Shown here: positions 1 through 6,206 of the stretch, piece by piece
How the letters are laid out: the number at the start of each line of letters is the position of its first letter
How positions within the stretch are numbered: position 1 is the stretch's first letter
Assembly: GCA_030642325.1 (NCBI GenBank)
Contig: DAOWNY010000010.1
Coordinates: 1-16,549 of the forward strand
Direction of reading: 5' to 3'
Length of the DNA stretch: 16,549 bases
From: Deltaproteobacteria bacterium
Lineage (GTDB): Bacteria > Desulfobacterota > DAOWNY01
Position numbers and translations under genes: made by a program
The notes under the pieces: generated by a model
The model's database searches: none
The model's input: the letters and a program-made list of their open reading frames with translations, nothing else
What the model was told of the DNA's origin: nothing

Positions 1-135
1 GACAGCTAAGCGCTCAACTTAAGGTATGAATTAGATCGGCAAATGTAACGAGATCAAGCGGATGTTGAATGGTTTTATGCAAAAGCAAACACTTAAATAG
101 CTAATACCTAATACCTAACCGCACAAGGTCGAAAA
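1..135 (-). repeat. Partial copy of a dispersed repeat, cut by the window edge
   Basis: About 125 bp here match, as reverse complement, the stretch around 7911-8035. The copies agree over long exact blocks, for example TTAGATCGGCAAATGTAACG, with scattered substitutions and one indel of about 16 bp near 87-105. Similarity stops just after the motif CTAACCGCACAAGGTCGAAA, which is the terminal inverted repeat of the element at 7903-8175. This copy is therefore an end-containing fragment in the opposite orientation that continues beyond the left edge. No coding sequence is visible in it. Confidence 0.8.
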
Positions 136-173
136 CTACTGGTTTTCACATCTTAAGGGGGATGGTTATCCCC
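131..173 (+). promoter_or_regulatory. Two adjacent small hairpins in the tsaE leader
   Basis: GAAAAC (131-136) pairs with GTTTTC (142-147), and GGGGAT (158-163) pairs perfectly with ATCCCC (168-173) around a GGTT loop. Neither is followed by a T-run on either strand, so they are not obvious intrinsic terminators. They lie about 30 bp before the tsaE start and could be leader structure or the debris of the neighbouring repeat. No clear promoter was found here. Confidence 0.3.
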
Positions 174-203
174 ATAAAAAAGAGGTAGAGCCAAAGATTT
201 ATC

Positions 204-686
204 ATGTCCCACAGCAGAAAAAAATTGATTTTCATCAGCAGGAGTCCCCAGGATACCATTGATTTGGGGGCCATGATCGGGAGCTGGTTGCAGCCGGAAG
301 ATGTTGTTATTTTAGCGGGAGGCTTGGGAAGCGGGAAAACCCAATTGACCAGGGGATTAGCCTATGGTTTGGGGGTTGCTGAAGATAGTTATATAACCAG
401 CCCCTCCTTTGCTCTCATCAATGAATATCAGGGAAGAATTCCCTTATATCACTTTGATCTTTACCGGCTGGAAGATGAGGAGCAGATGGAAGAGTTGGGG
501 TATGAGGAATATTTTTTTGGACAAGGGGTATGTGTAGTTGAATGGGGAGACAAATTTCCCGGAATCCTCCCTTCGGAGCACCTCACCATTGAATTGAAGT
601 CAATTAATGAGGATGTCAGAGAATTGAGAATTTTCGGGACTGGAAACCGTTTTTATGAGCTGATTGAAAAATTGAAAAGACAATGA
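204..686 (+). CDS. tsaE: tRNA threonylcarbamoyladenosine biosynthesis ATPase TsaE
   Basis: TsaE is the small P-loop ATPase that works with TsaB and TsaD to attach threonylcarbamoyl to A37 of ANN-decoding tRNAs (t6A) in the cytoplasm. The 160-residue protein has the family order: a Walker A loop GGLGSGKT at residues 39-46, SPSFALINEY around residue 66, the diagnostic YHFDLYRL, and VCVVEWGDKFP near residue 110. Length matches the family (about 150-160). The ATG at 204 is the first start giving the normal N-terminus, but the Shine-Dalgarno is weak: GAGGT lies about 17 bp away. TsaB, often next to TsaE, is not in the window. The stop overlaps an ATGA, but the short frame that follows is not convincing. 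The gene stands first in the string of + genes and is followed by a separate promoter candidate. Confidence 0.95.
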   Translation: MSHSRKKLIFISRSPQDTIDLGAMIGSWLQPEDVVILAGGLGSGKTQLTRGLAYGLGVAEDSYITSPSFALINEYQGRIPLYHFDLYRLEDEEQMEELGYEEYFFGQGVCVVEWGDKFPGILPSEHLTIELKSINEDVRELRIFGTGNRFYELIEKLKRQ

Positions 687-746
687 ATACCACACAAATT
701 GTCTTTGCCGATGAAGAGATTAAGGGCATCCCATCAATAAATCATA

Positions 747-775
747 TTGCCGGGTGTTTTACCCTCATTTTTAAT
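747..775 (+). promoter_or_regulatory. Candidate sigma-70 promoter for aspartokinase
   Basis: TTGCCG (747-752) and TTTAAT (770-775) are separated by 17 bp. They match the consensus hexamers at 4 of 6 and 5 of 6 positions. Transcription would begin near 782 and give a leader of about 29 nt to the ATG at 811. This also argues against the upstream in-frame ATG at 775, which overlaps the -10 box. A weak GGGT/ACCC hairpin lies in the spacer. Confidence 0.35.
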
Positions 776-810
776 TGTTTCATGTCTCAGGAGAGGAAAG
801 GAACCAACGG

Positions 811-2043
811 ATGGCACTGGTGGTGCAAAAATATGGCGGTACTTCGGTAGCTGATATAGATAAGATTAAAAATACGGTTGCCAAAAGAATTATAGGGTCC
901 AGAAAGAAGGGTGACGACTTGGTGGTGGTCCTTTCGGCAATGGCGGGAGTCACCGATCAGCTGGTTGATCTGGCAAAAAAAGTTATTCCGGCTCCGGAGG
1001 GGAGAGAATATGATGTCTTGGTATCTACCGGTGAACAGGTAAGTATTGCTTTGCTGGCAATGTCCCTTGAAGCTTTGGGACAAAAGGCAAGATCCTATTT
1101 GGGGCATCAGGTTAAAATAAACACCGACGCATCTTTTAGTCGAGCAAGAATTCTATGCATTGATACCAAAGCGATTAAAGCTGATCTTGAAAAAGGTAGG
1201 GTAGTGATTGTGGCCGGTTTTCAAGGAGTTGATGAAGAAGGTAATATCACCACTCTGGGACGGGGAGGCTCAGACACTACGGCAGTAGCCATCGCGGCGT
1301 CACTTTGTGCCGACAGGTGTGAGATTTACACCGATGTGGAGGGTGTATTTTCCGCTGATCCCGGTGTTTGTTCCAAATCCCGGAAATTAAACCGGATTGC
1401 TTACGATGAAATGCTGGAGATGGCCAGTTTGGGAGCAAAAGTTCTTCATAGCAGATCGGTGGAGCTGGCCAAAAAGTATCATATTCCCCTTTATGTCAGA
1501 TCCACTTTCAGCGATAATTTGGGAACTCTAGTTACGGAGGAGAGTAAGGATATGGAAAGTAATGTTGTTTCGGGAGTTACCTATAATAAAAGTGAAGCCA
1601 AAATTACCATCCGCGGTGTGCCGGATAAACCCGGGGTGGCGGCAAAGATATTCTCTGCTCTTTCGGGTGCTAATATTGTGGTCGATATGATTCTCCAGAA
1701 TGTGGGGGAGAAAAATTTAACTGATTTAACCTTTACTGTCCTCAAAAACGATTGCAAACAAGCTTTAAAGCTGATTAATCCGGTGATAAAAAAGCTGGGG
1801 GCAAAAGATGCCACGGTAGACCAGGACATCAGTAAGGTTTCCATCGTGGGAGTGGGAATGAGAAGTAATGCGGGGATCGCTTCCCGGATGTTTACCGCCC
1901 TGGCGAAGGAAGGGATAAATATGATGATGATCAGTACCTCGGAGATTAAAATTTCTTGTGTCATCAGTTCCAAGTATACCGAATTGGCGGTGAGGGTATT
2001 GCACGATACCTTCAATTTGAGCGAAGAAGGAACACCCGAATAG
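811..2043 (+). CDS. lysC: Aspartokinase (monofunctional, two ACT domains)
   Basis: Catalyses ATP-dependent phosphorylation of L-aspartate, the first step to lysine, threonine, methionine and diaminopimelate. The kinase domain opens with KYGGTS at residues 7-12 and has VSTGE (71-75) and GRGGSDTT (150-157). Two ACT domains follow: one starting at ITIRGVPDKPGV (about 265) and one at VSIVGVGM (about 343), ending in the effector-site motif ISTSEIKIS (374-382). The 410 residues match lysine- or threonine-sensitive Bacillus/Corynebacterium-type enzymes. I chose ATG 811 over the in-frame ATG 775 because an AGGAAAGGA Shine-Dalgarno lies 8 bp upstream and the protein then starts MALVVQKYGG as family members do. 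It sits 43 bp before citramalate synthase, so the pair is likely cotranscribed. Feedback inhibition through the ACT domains is expected, but which amino acid acts cannot be read here. Confidence 0.95.
   Translation: MALVVQKYGGTSVADIDKIKNTVAKRIIGSRKKGDDLVVVLSAMAGVTDQLVDLAKKVIPAPEGREYDVLVSTGEQVSIALLAMSLEALGQKARSYLGHQVKINTDASFSRARILCIDTKAIKADLEKGRVVIVAGFQGVDEEGNITTLGRGGSDTTAVAIAASLCADRCEIYTDVEGVFSADPGVCSKSRKLNRIAYDEMLEMASLGAKVLHSRSVELAKKYHIPLYVRSTFSDNLGTLVTEESKDMESNVVSGVTYNKSEAKITIRGVPDKPGVAAKIFSALSGANIVVDMILQNVGEKNLTDLTFTVLKNDCKQALKLINPVIKKLGAKDATVDQDISKVSIVGVGMRSNAGIASRMFTALAKEGINMMMISTSEIKISCVISSKYTELAVRVLHDTFNLSEEGTPE
1552..2043 (+). CDS. lysC: Possible aspartokinase beta subunit from an internal start
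   Basis: Within lysC, in frame, an ATG at 1552 (Met248 of the full protein) is preceded by a strong Shine-Dalgarno, GGAGGAG at 1536-1542, 9 bp upstream. The product would be 163 residues holding only the two ACT domains. From family knowledge, Bacillus subtilis aspartokinase II and the Corynebacterium enzyme make a beta subunit exactly this way, by a second in-frame start, giving alpha2-beta2 regulatory complexes; the B. subtilis beta subunit is of the same size. The site is seen in the sequence; its use is inferred. The alternative is a chance purine-rich run encoding Glu-Glu-Ser-Lys-Asp. Confidence 0.55.
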   Translation: MESNVVSGVTYNKSEAKITIRGVPDKPGVAAKIFSALSGANIVVDMILQNVGEKNLTDLTFTVLKNDCKQALKLINPVIKKLGAKDATVDQDISKVSIVGVGMRSNAGIASRMFTALAKEGINMMMISTSEIKISCVISSKYTELAVRVLHDTFNLSEEGTPE

Positions 2044-2086
2044 TAATGTTAGGTGTTAACCAATTTTATTATCTGAAGAGAAGAGA

Positions 2087-3676
2087 ATGCAAATGGTAAA
2101 AATATATGATACTACACTGCGGGACGGGGTGCAGGCAGAAGATATCTCCTTTTCCATTGATGACAAGATCAGGATTGCCGAAAAGATTGATGAACTGGGT
2201 ATTCACTATATTGAAGGCGGATGGCCGGGTTCAAACCCCAAGGACGTGGATTTTTTTAACCGGATAAGGGGGGTGGATCTGAAAAATGCCAGGATTGTGG
2301 CATTCGGCAGCACCCACAAGTCTACTTTTAGCCCTGATAATGATCCTAACCTTAAGGCCCTGATCGATTCCCGTGTTGAAGCGGTTACCATCGTGGGTAA
2401 ATCTTGGGATATTCATGTCAGTGAGGTTTTAGGGATAACTTATGAAAGGAATTTGGAAATTATTCATGATACCATTAAATATCTGAATTCTTATTTTTCC
2501 GAGGTCTTCTATGATGCCGAACACCTGTTTGACGGATTTAAGGCAAATCCATCATACACTATGGACACCCTGAAATCCGCCGTTTCAGGAGGGGCCCATC
2601 GGATATTTTTGTGCGATACTAACGGGGGGACCATGCCCCATGAACTGGAGATGATTATCCGGGAGATTCAAAAGGAGATTTCTCTGCCCCTGGGTATTCA
2701 TACCCATAACGATGCCGAGATGGCTGTGGCTAACAGCATCATTGCGGTAAGACAGGGAATTGACTGTGTCCAGGGTACTATCAACGGCTACGGGGAACGG
2801 TGCGGAAACGCCAATCTCTGTTCTATAATTCCCGATTTGCAATTGAAGATGCAAATTGAATGTATCCCCGATGAAGGGGTTAAGAAGCTCCGGGAGATTT
2901 CTCGTTTTGTGGATGAAATGGCCAACCTTCCCCCTAAAAAACATCGGCCCTATGTGGGTGATGCCGCCTTTACCCATAAAGCCGGGCTTCATGTCCAGGC
3001 GGTGCGAAAAAATTCCAAAACTTATGAGCATATTGAACCACAGCTGGTTGGGAACCGTCGGAGAATTCTCGTTTCTGATCAGGCGGGCGTTGCCAATATA
3101 CTTTATAAGGCAGAGGAATTTGGCCTTAAATTAAGTGCCAAGGACCAGAAGACCAGGGAAATACTTAAAAGGATTAAGGACCTGGAAAACCAGGGTTTCC
3201 AGTTTGAAGGGGCGGAGGCATCCTTTGAACTGCTTATGAGAAAAGCACTGGGAAAATATAAAAAATTTTTTACTCTGATGGGGTTTCGGGTAATTAATGA
3301 GAGGAGACAGGACGATAAAGTGCCTTTTTCCGAGGCCACCATCATGATCAAAGTCGATGACAAGGTTGAGCATACAGCGGCAGTGGGCGACGGACCGGTT
3401 AACGCTTTAGACAATGCAATTAGAAAAGCACTGGAGAAATTTTATCCCCAGTTGAGAGAAGTAAAATTGATCGATTACAAGGTCAGGGTTCTGCCTGCCG
3501 GCAAGGGAACCAGCTCTGCGGTCAGGGTGTTGATCGAATCGGGAGATAAGGAAGAAAGATGGGATACGGTGGGCGTTTCGGAAAATATTATCCAGGCAAG
3601 CTGGCAGGCCCTGGTGGACAGCCTTGAATATAAACTGGAAAAAACTGTTAAAAAAATTTCCCAAAAGAGCGGATGA
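2087..3676 (+). CDS. cimA: (R)-citramalate synthase
   Basis: Condenses acetyl-CoA with pyruvate to (R)-citramalate, entering isoleucine synthesis without threonine deaminase. The 529-residue protein starts with the alpha-IPM/citramalate signature IYDTTLRDG (residues 6-14, catalytic Arg12 and metal-binding Asp). It has the metal-site HTHND at 205-209, the second signature GYGERCGNANL (234-244), and a C-terminal LeuA-type regulatory domain from about residue 390. The long form, about 530 residues with YIEGGWPGSNPKD near the start, separates it from 2-isopropylmalate synthase (about 510) and homocitrate synthase (about 380). ATG 2093 is an alternative start two codons in; the Shine-Dalgarno is the weak purine run GAAGAGAAGAGA. 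It follows aspartokinase by 43 bp and its stop overlaps the next gene, suggesting an operon. Isoleucine feedback through the C-terminal domain is expected from the family. Confidence 0.92.
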   Translation: MQMVKIYDTTLRDGVQAEDISFSIDDKIRIAEKIDELGIHYIEGGWPGSNPKDVDFFNRIRGVDLKNARIVAFGSTHKSTFSPDNDPNLKALIDSRVEAVTIVGKSWDIHVSEVLGITYERNLEIIHDTIKYLNSYFSEVFYDAEHLFDGFKANPSYTMDTLKSAVSGGAHRIFLCDTNGGTMPHELEMIIREIQKEISLPLGIHTHNDAEMAVANSIIAVRQGIDCVQGTINGYGERCGNANLCSIIPDLQLKMQIECIPDEGVKKLREISRFVDEMANLPPKKHRPYVGDAAFTHKAGLHVQAVRKNSKTYEHIEPQLVGNRRRILVSDQAGVANILYKAEEFGLKLSAKDQKTREILKRIKDLENQGFQFEGAEASFELLMRKALGKYKKFFTLMGFRVINERRQDDKVPFSEATIMIKVDDKVEHTAAVGDGPVNALDNAIRKALEKFYPQLREVKLIDYKVRVLPAGKGTSSAVRVLIESGDKEERWDTVGVSENIIQASWQALVDSLEYKLEKTVKKISQKSG

Positions 3677-4266
3677 GATATTTCAATAAAAACCAGCAAA
3701 TTGCTGTATGCTTCATAACCTATTCCCTGTTTATATTTTTTTTCATCGGATTTCTGTCTGATTGCCGTCTCTTTTATTCCCCGGAAATATCCGATGAATT
3801 CCTGTATCCTTCTGATAATTATTACATAGAAGTTATTGGGGACGTAAAGAATCCCGGAGTCTACAGCTATTCAGGGAAGCCGAAAATTTCGGAGGTAATT
3901 GCAGGGGCCGGAGGATTACGGGGGAACCTGTCGACCTTGAAAGAACAGTTCGCGGGGAGCATTAACAATGGAGCTAGATTGATCATCAAGACGGGAACTG
4001 AGAATGTTCCTCGGATATGGGTAGGAACAATGGAACCGGAGAAGCTGGTTGTTCTTGACATCCCCATTAATATAAACACCCTTTCCCAAGAGGGATTGAT
4101 GGTTATACCGGGAGTCGGGAGGGGGATTGCAGAAAGAATTGAGGAATATCGAGTAAATAATGGTAATTTTCTGGTCCTGGACGAGCTACGAAAGATAAGG
4201 GGAATAGGTGAAAAAAAATTAGCGACGATTAAGCGCTATTGCACTGCCGGATTATGGAATAATTAA
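3673..4266 (+). CDS. comEA: ComEA-like DNA-binding protein (TM + SLBB + helix-hairpin-helix)
   Basis: ComEA is the membrane-anchored receptor that binds double-stranded DNA during natural transformation and delivers it to the ComEC channel. The 197-residue protein has one hydrophobic N-terminal segment (about residues 10-28) and an SLBB-type domain starting YYIEVIGDVKNPGVYSYSG (about 50-105). A tandem helix-hairpin-helix module closes it, with ININTLSQEGLMVIPGVG (about 132-149) and IRGIGEKK near residue 179. This order and length match Bacillus ComEA (about 205 residues). Its ATG overlaps the cimA stop by four bases (ATGA), so translation is probably coupled. No Shine-Dalgarno of note is seen beyond AAAGAGCGG. 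No other competence gene (comEC, comEB, comF) is in the window, so a role in DNA uptake is inferred from domains only; a pilin-like or DNA-repair role is the alternative. Confidence 0.85.
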   Translation: MRYFNKNQQIAVCFITYSLFIFFFIGFLSDCRLFYSPEISDEFLYPSDNYYIEVIGDVKNPGVYSYSGKPKISEVIAGAGGLRGNLSTLKEQFAGSINNGARLIIKTGTENVPRIWVGTMEPEKLVVLDIPININTLSQEGLMVIPGVGRGIAERIEEYRVNNGNFLVLDELRKIRGIGEKKLATIKRYCTAGLWNN

Positions 4267-4366
4267 AACCTTTTCCATGGCAGGCCGGATGTTTTGTTTA
4301 ACGCTGCGAAAAGATACAAAACGATTGATACCGGGAAAAATTAATCATAAGATGAAAGCTTTTTAA

Positions 4367-5779
4367 TCAAGCAGGAGAAAGGAGATCCATCAGCCTGGAT
4401 ACATCCTCCAGTTCCTCAAGGGAAAGAACGGTTTTAATTATTTGATCAATTGTATGAGGCGAGAAGATCTCTTTAGAGTTGCGGGAAAATTTTTGCAACA
4501 GTTCCCGGCGGCTCATTTCAAATGAAACCGGCCATACGTCTCTTTCAGTGTATCTTTTTTGTTCACCGGTTCCACCCCCCTCTAAAATGATTTCAACCAT
4601 AAAATTTTTGCTTTCATAACCGGGGGTTGATGGAGTAGTGATATGAATTTTGTCCATTAATTTCAAGATATTTAAATTAGTATAGGTTTCGGGTAGCTGC
4701 CATTTATACCCGGCCTCTATTTGATGGCATACTACGGAAAAGACGTAGGCTGCGCTGAACTGCGCCTCAATGTGAGTTTTGATATCCCTGTTTTTCCAGA
4801 GGGCTAGTTCGGCAAGAAGATTGAGGACTATATTCAATTCTTTGATATTTTCCGGTCTAACGTCAAATTTTTTAATAATGGCATCCAATATATCTATGGC
4901 CCCGTGCATCGCCCCGCAACAAGGGTATTTTTTGTAGCTTAACATATCATTGTCAAAAAACCAGCGATTGCCAAGACCGAGAGTTACTAATTCCGGTTTC
5001 CACCCGTCGGCGCCAAAAGATTTCCAGAAGCCAAATTCTCCATCCAGGACATGTTTATCGCCCGTATAACCCATTTCAGCCAGGAATGCTATTGTTACTT
5101 GTGCCTGCGATAACCACCCTGCCGGTGAAAATTTAGACATGGAAGAGGGGACAGCTTCCGAAAATTGCATCAGGGTAGGGACCGGACACCAGTAACCCCC
5201 TATTCCAATGGCATGTTCTATCTTGCTTTTGGAAAGCCCAAGAATTTTTGATAGACCACAAATTCCTCCAAAGATGTTAGAGCCGTAACCGTGGATGGGA
5301 AGATTGATTATGGCGCCTTCCCGGGAGGTTGATTTTGCGAATCCTTTTGGAACAACTAGGCCGCTTGCTATCCTTTGGGCCATTTCATGGGCAAGGACAA
5401 TTGACGATAAAAGGACTTTTCCGGAAACTTTTTTGGATTCGGCAACTGAAAGGCCGGCAGACAATACATAGGGGGTTATATGCCCAAAAGGGGCAAGCAG
5501 AGGGTCATAATCGAGGGCATTAAGGAGCTCGCCATTGACAAATGCTGCCATCGGGGATGATACTTTTTGTTTTGATCCCATTATGGTTGCTTCCGGCTTG
5601 GAATCGAATTTTTTTGCATAAAGGAGAGCTATTCTTCCTTTTTCGGTATTTAGCCCTGCCAGGGCACACCCAATTGAATCAAGGAGAAGAATTTTTGTTT
5701 CTTCCACCATTTTTTTTGGAAGATCCGTAAATTTAATTTTTGTTATGAAATCAGCAAGGATCGAGGTTGTCGGCTGCAT
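4367..5779 (-). CDS. MmgE/PrpD family protein (lyase/isomerase of small carboxylates, substrate unknown)
   Basis: The family includes 2-methylcitrate dehydratase, cis-aconitate decarboxylase and iminodisuccinate epimerase. The 470-residue protein has the N-terminal helical domain with LLLDSIGCALAG (31-42), the substrate-site region NALDYDPLLAPFGH (87-100), HGYGSNIFGGICGLSKILGL (163-182), and SK at 215-216 before the C-terminal alpha/beta domain. By analogy with human ACOD1 (residue numbers recalled), Asp90, His100, His163 and Lys216 fit the active-site Asp93, His103, His159 and Lys207. The usual DDT motif reads DPL here, so Thr97 is replaced by Leu94. No prpB, prpC or acnD is nearby, so a methylcitrate cycle is not supported. 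It is the only protein gene here on the minus strand, convergent with comEA and divergent from pepQ. A good minus-strand promoter lies upstream, but no clear Shine-Dalgarno precedes the ATG. Confidence 0.85.
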   Translation of the reverse strand: MQPTTSILADFITKIKFTDLPKKMVEETKILLLDSIGCALAGLNTEKGRIALLYAKKFDSKPEATIMGSKQKVSSPMAAFVNGELLNALDYDPLLAPFGHITPYVLSAGLSVAESKKVSGKVLLSSIVLAHEMAQRIASGLVVPKGFAKSTSREGAIINLPIHGYGSNIFGGICGLSKILGLSKSKIEHAIGIGGYWCPVPTLMQFSEAVPSSMSKFSPAGWLSQAQVTIAFLAEMGYTGDKHVLDGEFGFWKSFGADGWKPELVTLGLGNRWFFDNDMLSYKKYPCCGAMHGAIDILDAIIKKFDVRPENIKELNIVLNLLAELALWKNRDIKTHIEAQFSAAYVFSVVCHQIEAGYKWQLPETYTNLNILKLMDKIHITTPSTPGYESKNFMVEIILEGGGTGEQKRYTERDVWPVSFEMSRRELLQKFSRNSKEIFSPHTIDQIIKTVLSLEELEDVSRLMDLLSPA

Positions 5780-5846
5780 AAAATATTAACCCGTATTTTT
5801 AATGTTAAAGAGTATTTGAGGATAATTTCCCTGTTCAAGTAAAAGA

Positions 5847-5875
5847 AGTATAGGATAAATTATTTTGAGTTTCAA
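5847..5875 (-). promoter_or_regulatory. Sigma-70 promoter for the PrpD-family gene
   Basis: Reading the minus strand, TTGAAA (5875-5870) is followed after exactly 17 bp by TATACT (5852-5847). Each hexamer matches the consensus at 5 of 6 positions. Transcription would start near 5840, giving a leader of about 60 nt. A second possibility farther upstream is an extended -10 TGATATAAT on the minus strand (5912-5904) with no good -35. Confidence 0.5.
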
Positions 5876-5922
5876 GTGGAAATTTAGTAAAATATTGAAA
5901 AGTATTATATCATTTAATTGCC

Positions 5923-5939
5923 GTTGATTTGAAATCAAC
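5923..5939. promoter_or_regulatory. Perfect 17-bp palindrome, candidate operator
   Basis: GTTGATTT-G-AAATCAAC is a perfect 8-bp inverted repeat around one base. It lies 6 bp before the plus-strand -35 hexamer TTGACA (5946-5951) and about 10 bp from the minus-strand extended -10 element. A one-base centre is poor for an RNA hairpin but normal for a dimeric transcription factor. It could control both the PrpD-family gene and pepQ-efp. No cognate regulator gene is in the window. Confidence 0.4.
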
Positions 5940-5945
5940 TTTATC

Positions 5946-6158
5946 TTGACAGGGGTCGTCCGGGTATGCTAGCGTCAAAGGGAAATGGTAACGGGAAATT
6001 GTATAATTTTAACAAGATGTTAGCGTTAGAAGAAAGAATTATACAGCCCAGTTGGGAAGTAACGAAATTAATTTATCCCCCGATTTTAAGTTTTTTCCCA
6101 GGGTATTAACCAAAATTATTCAATCGGGCTAATAATTACTTCGTTATTTTTTTTTTTG
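5946..6158 (+). ncRNA. Candidate structured leader or small RNA upstream of pepQ
   Basis: This accounts for most of the 427-bp gap between the PrpD-family gene and pepQ; no ORF is convincing in it. It begins with a -35 hexamer TTGACA (5946-5951); the matching -10 is unclear, the best nearby sequences being TATGCT at 5965 (too close) and TATAAT at 6002 (too far). Inside are a 9-bp inverted repeat TGTATAATT/AATTATACA (6000-6008 / 6037-6045) and the terminator described separately. The terminator's 3' arm CGTTATTTTTT (6142-6152) can pair either with AACGAA near 6061 or with AAATGGTAACG at 5983-5993, so two alternative folds are possible. It fits no riboswitch class I recognise (no T-box, SAM, TPP, glycine or c-di-GMP core). 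Confidence 0.4.
6059..6158 (+). terminator. Long imperfect hairpin with an 11-T tail
   Basis: The outer arms AACGAA (6061-6066) and TTCGTT (6140-6145) and the inner arms CCCGATT (6079-6085) and AATCGGG (6122-6128) pair. The AT-rich segment between them is partly complementary with bulges. The 3' arm runs straight into eleven T at 6147-6157. This looks like an intrinsic terminator, though the loop of about 36 nt is large. No gene ends just upstream on this strand, which suggests attenuation of pepQ or the end of a short RNA. Confidence 0.5.
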
Positions 6159-6206
6159 CTTATTTCAATGGCTTTTTAAAACATTCAGCAACGGGGATTA
6201 ATTTTT

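Noticed and set aside
775..810. The longer aspartokinase start at ATG 775.
   Set aside because: It has no Shine-Dalgarno, overlaps a good -10 box, and adds 12 residues before the usual family N-terminus.
683..850. A 55-codon + frame starting ATGA at the tsaE stop, like a coupled small gene.
   Set aside because: It runs into lysC in another frame, resembles no TsaB or other known protein, overlaps the likely lysC promoter and ends inside the kinase coding region. Chance is the simpler explanation.
4267..4366. A shared terminator between the convergent comEA and PrpD-family genes.
   Set aside because: Only weak symmetry such as GATGAAAGCTTTTTAATC is present; no stem of useful length followed by a T-run was found on either strand.
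5960..6160. 6S RNA or a known riboswitch upstream of pepQ.
   Set aside because: The ends can pair weakly, but I see no 6S central bubble pattern and no conserved riboswitch core, so only an unclassified leader is claimed.
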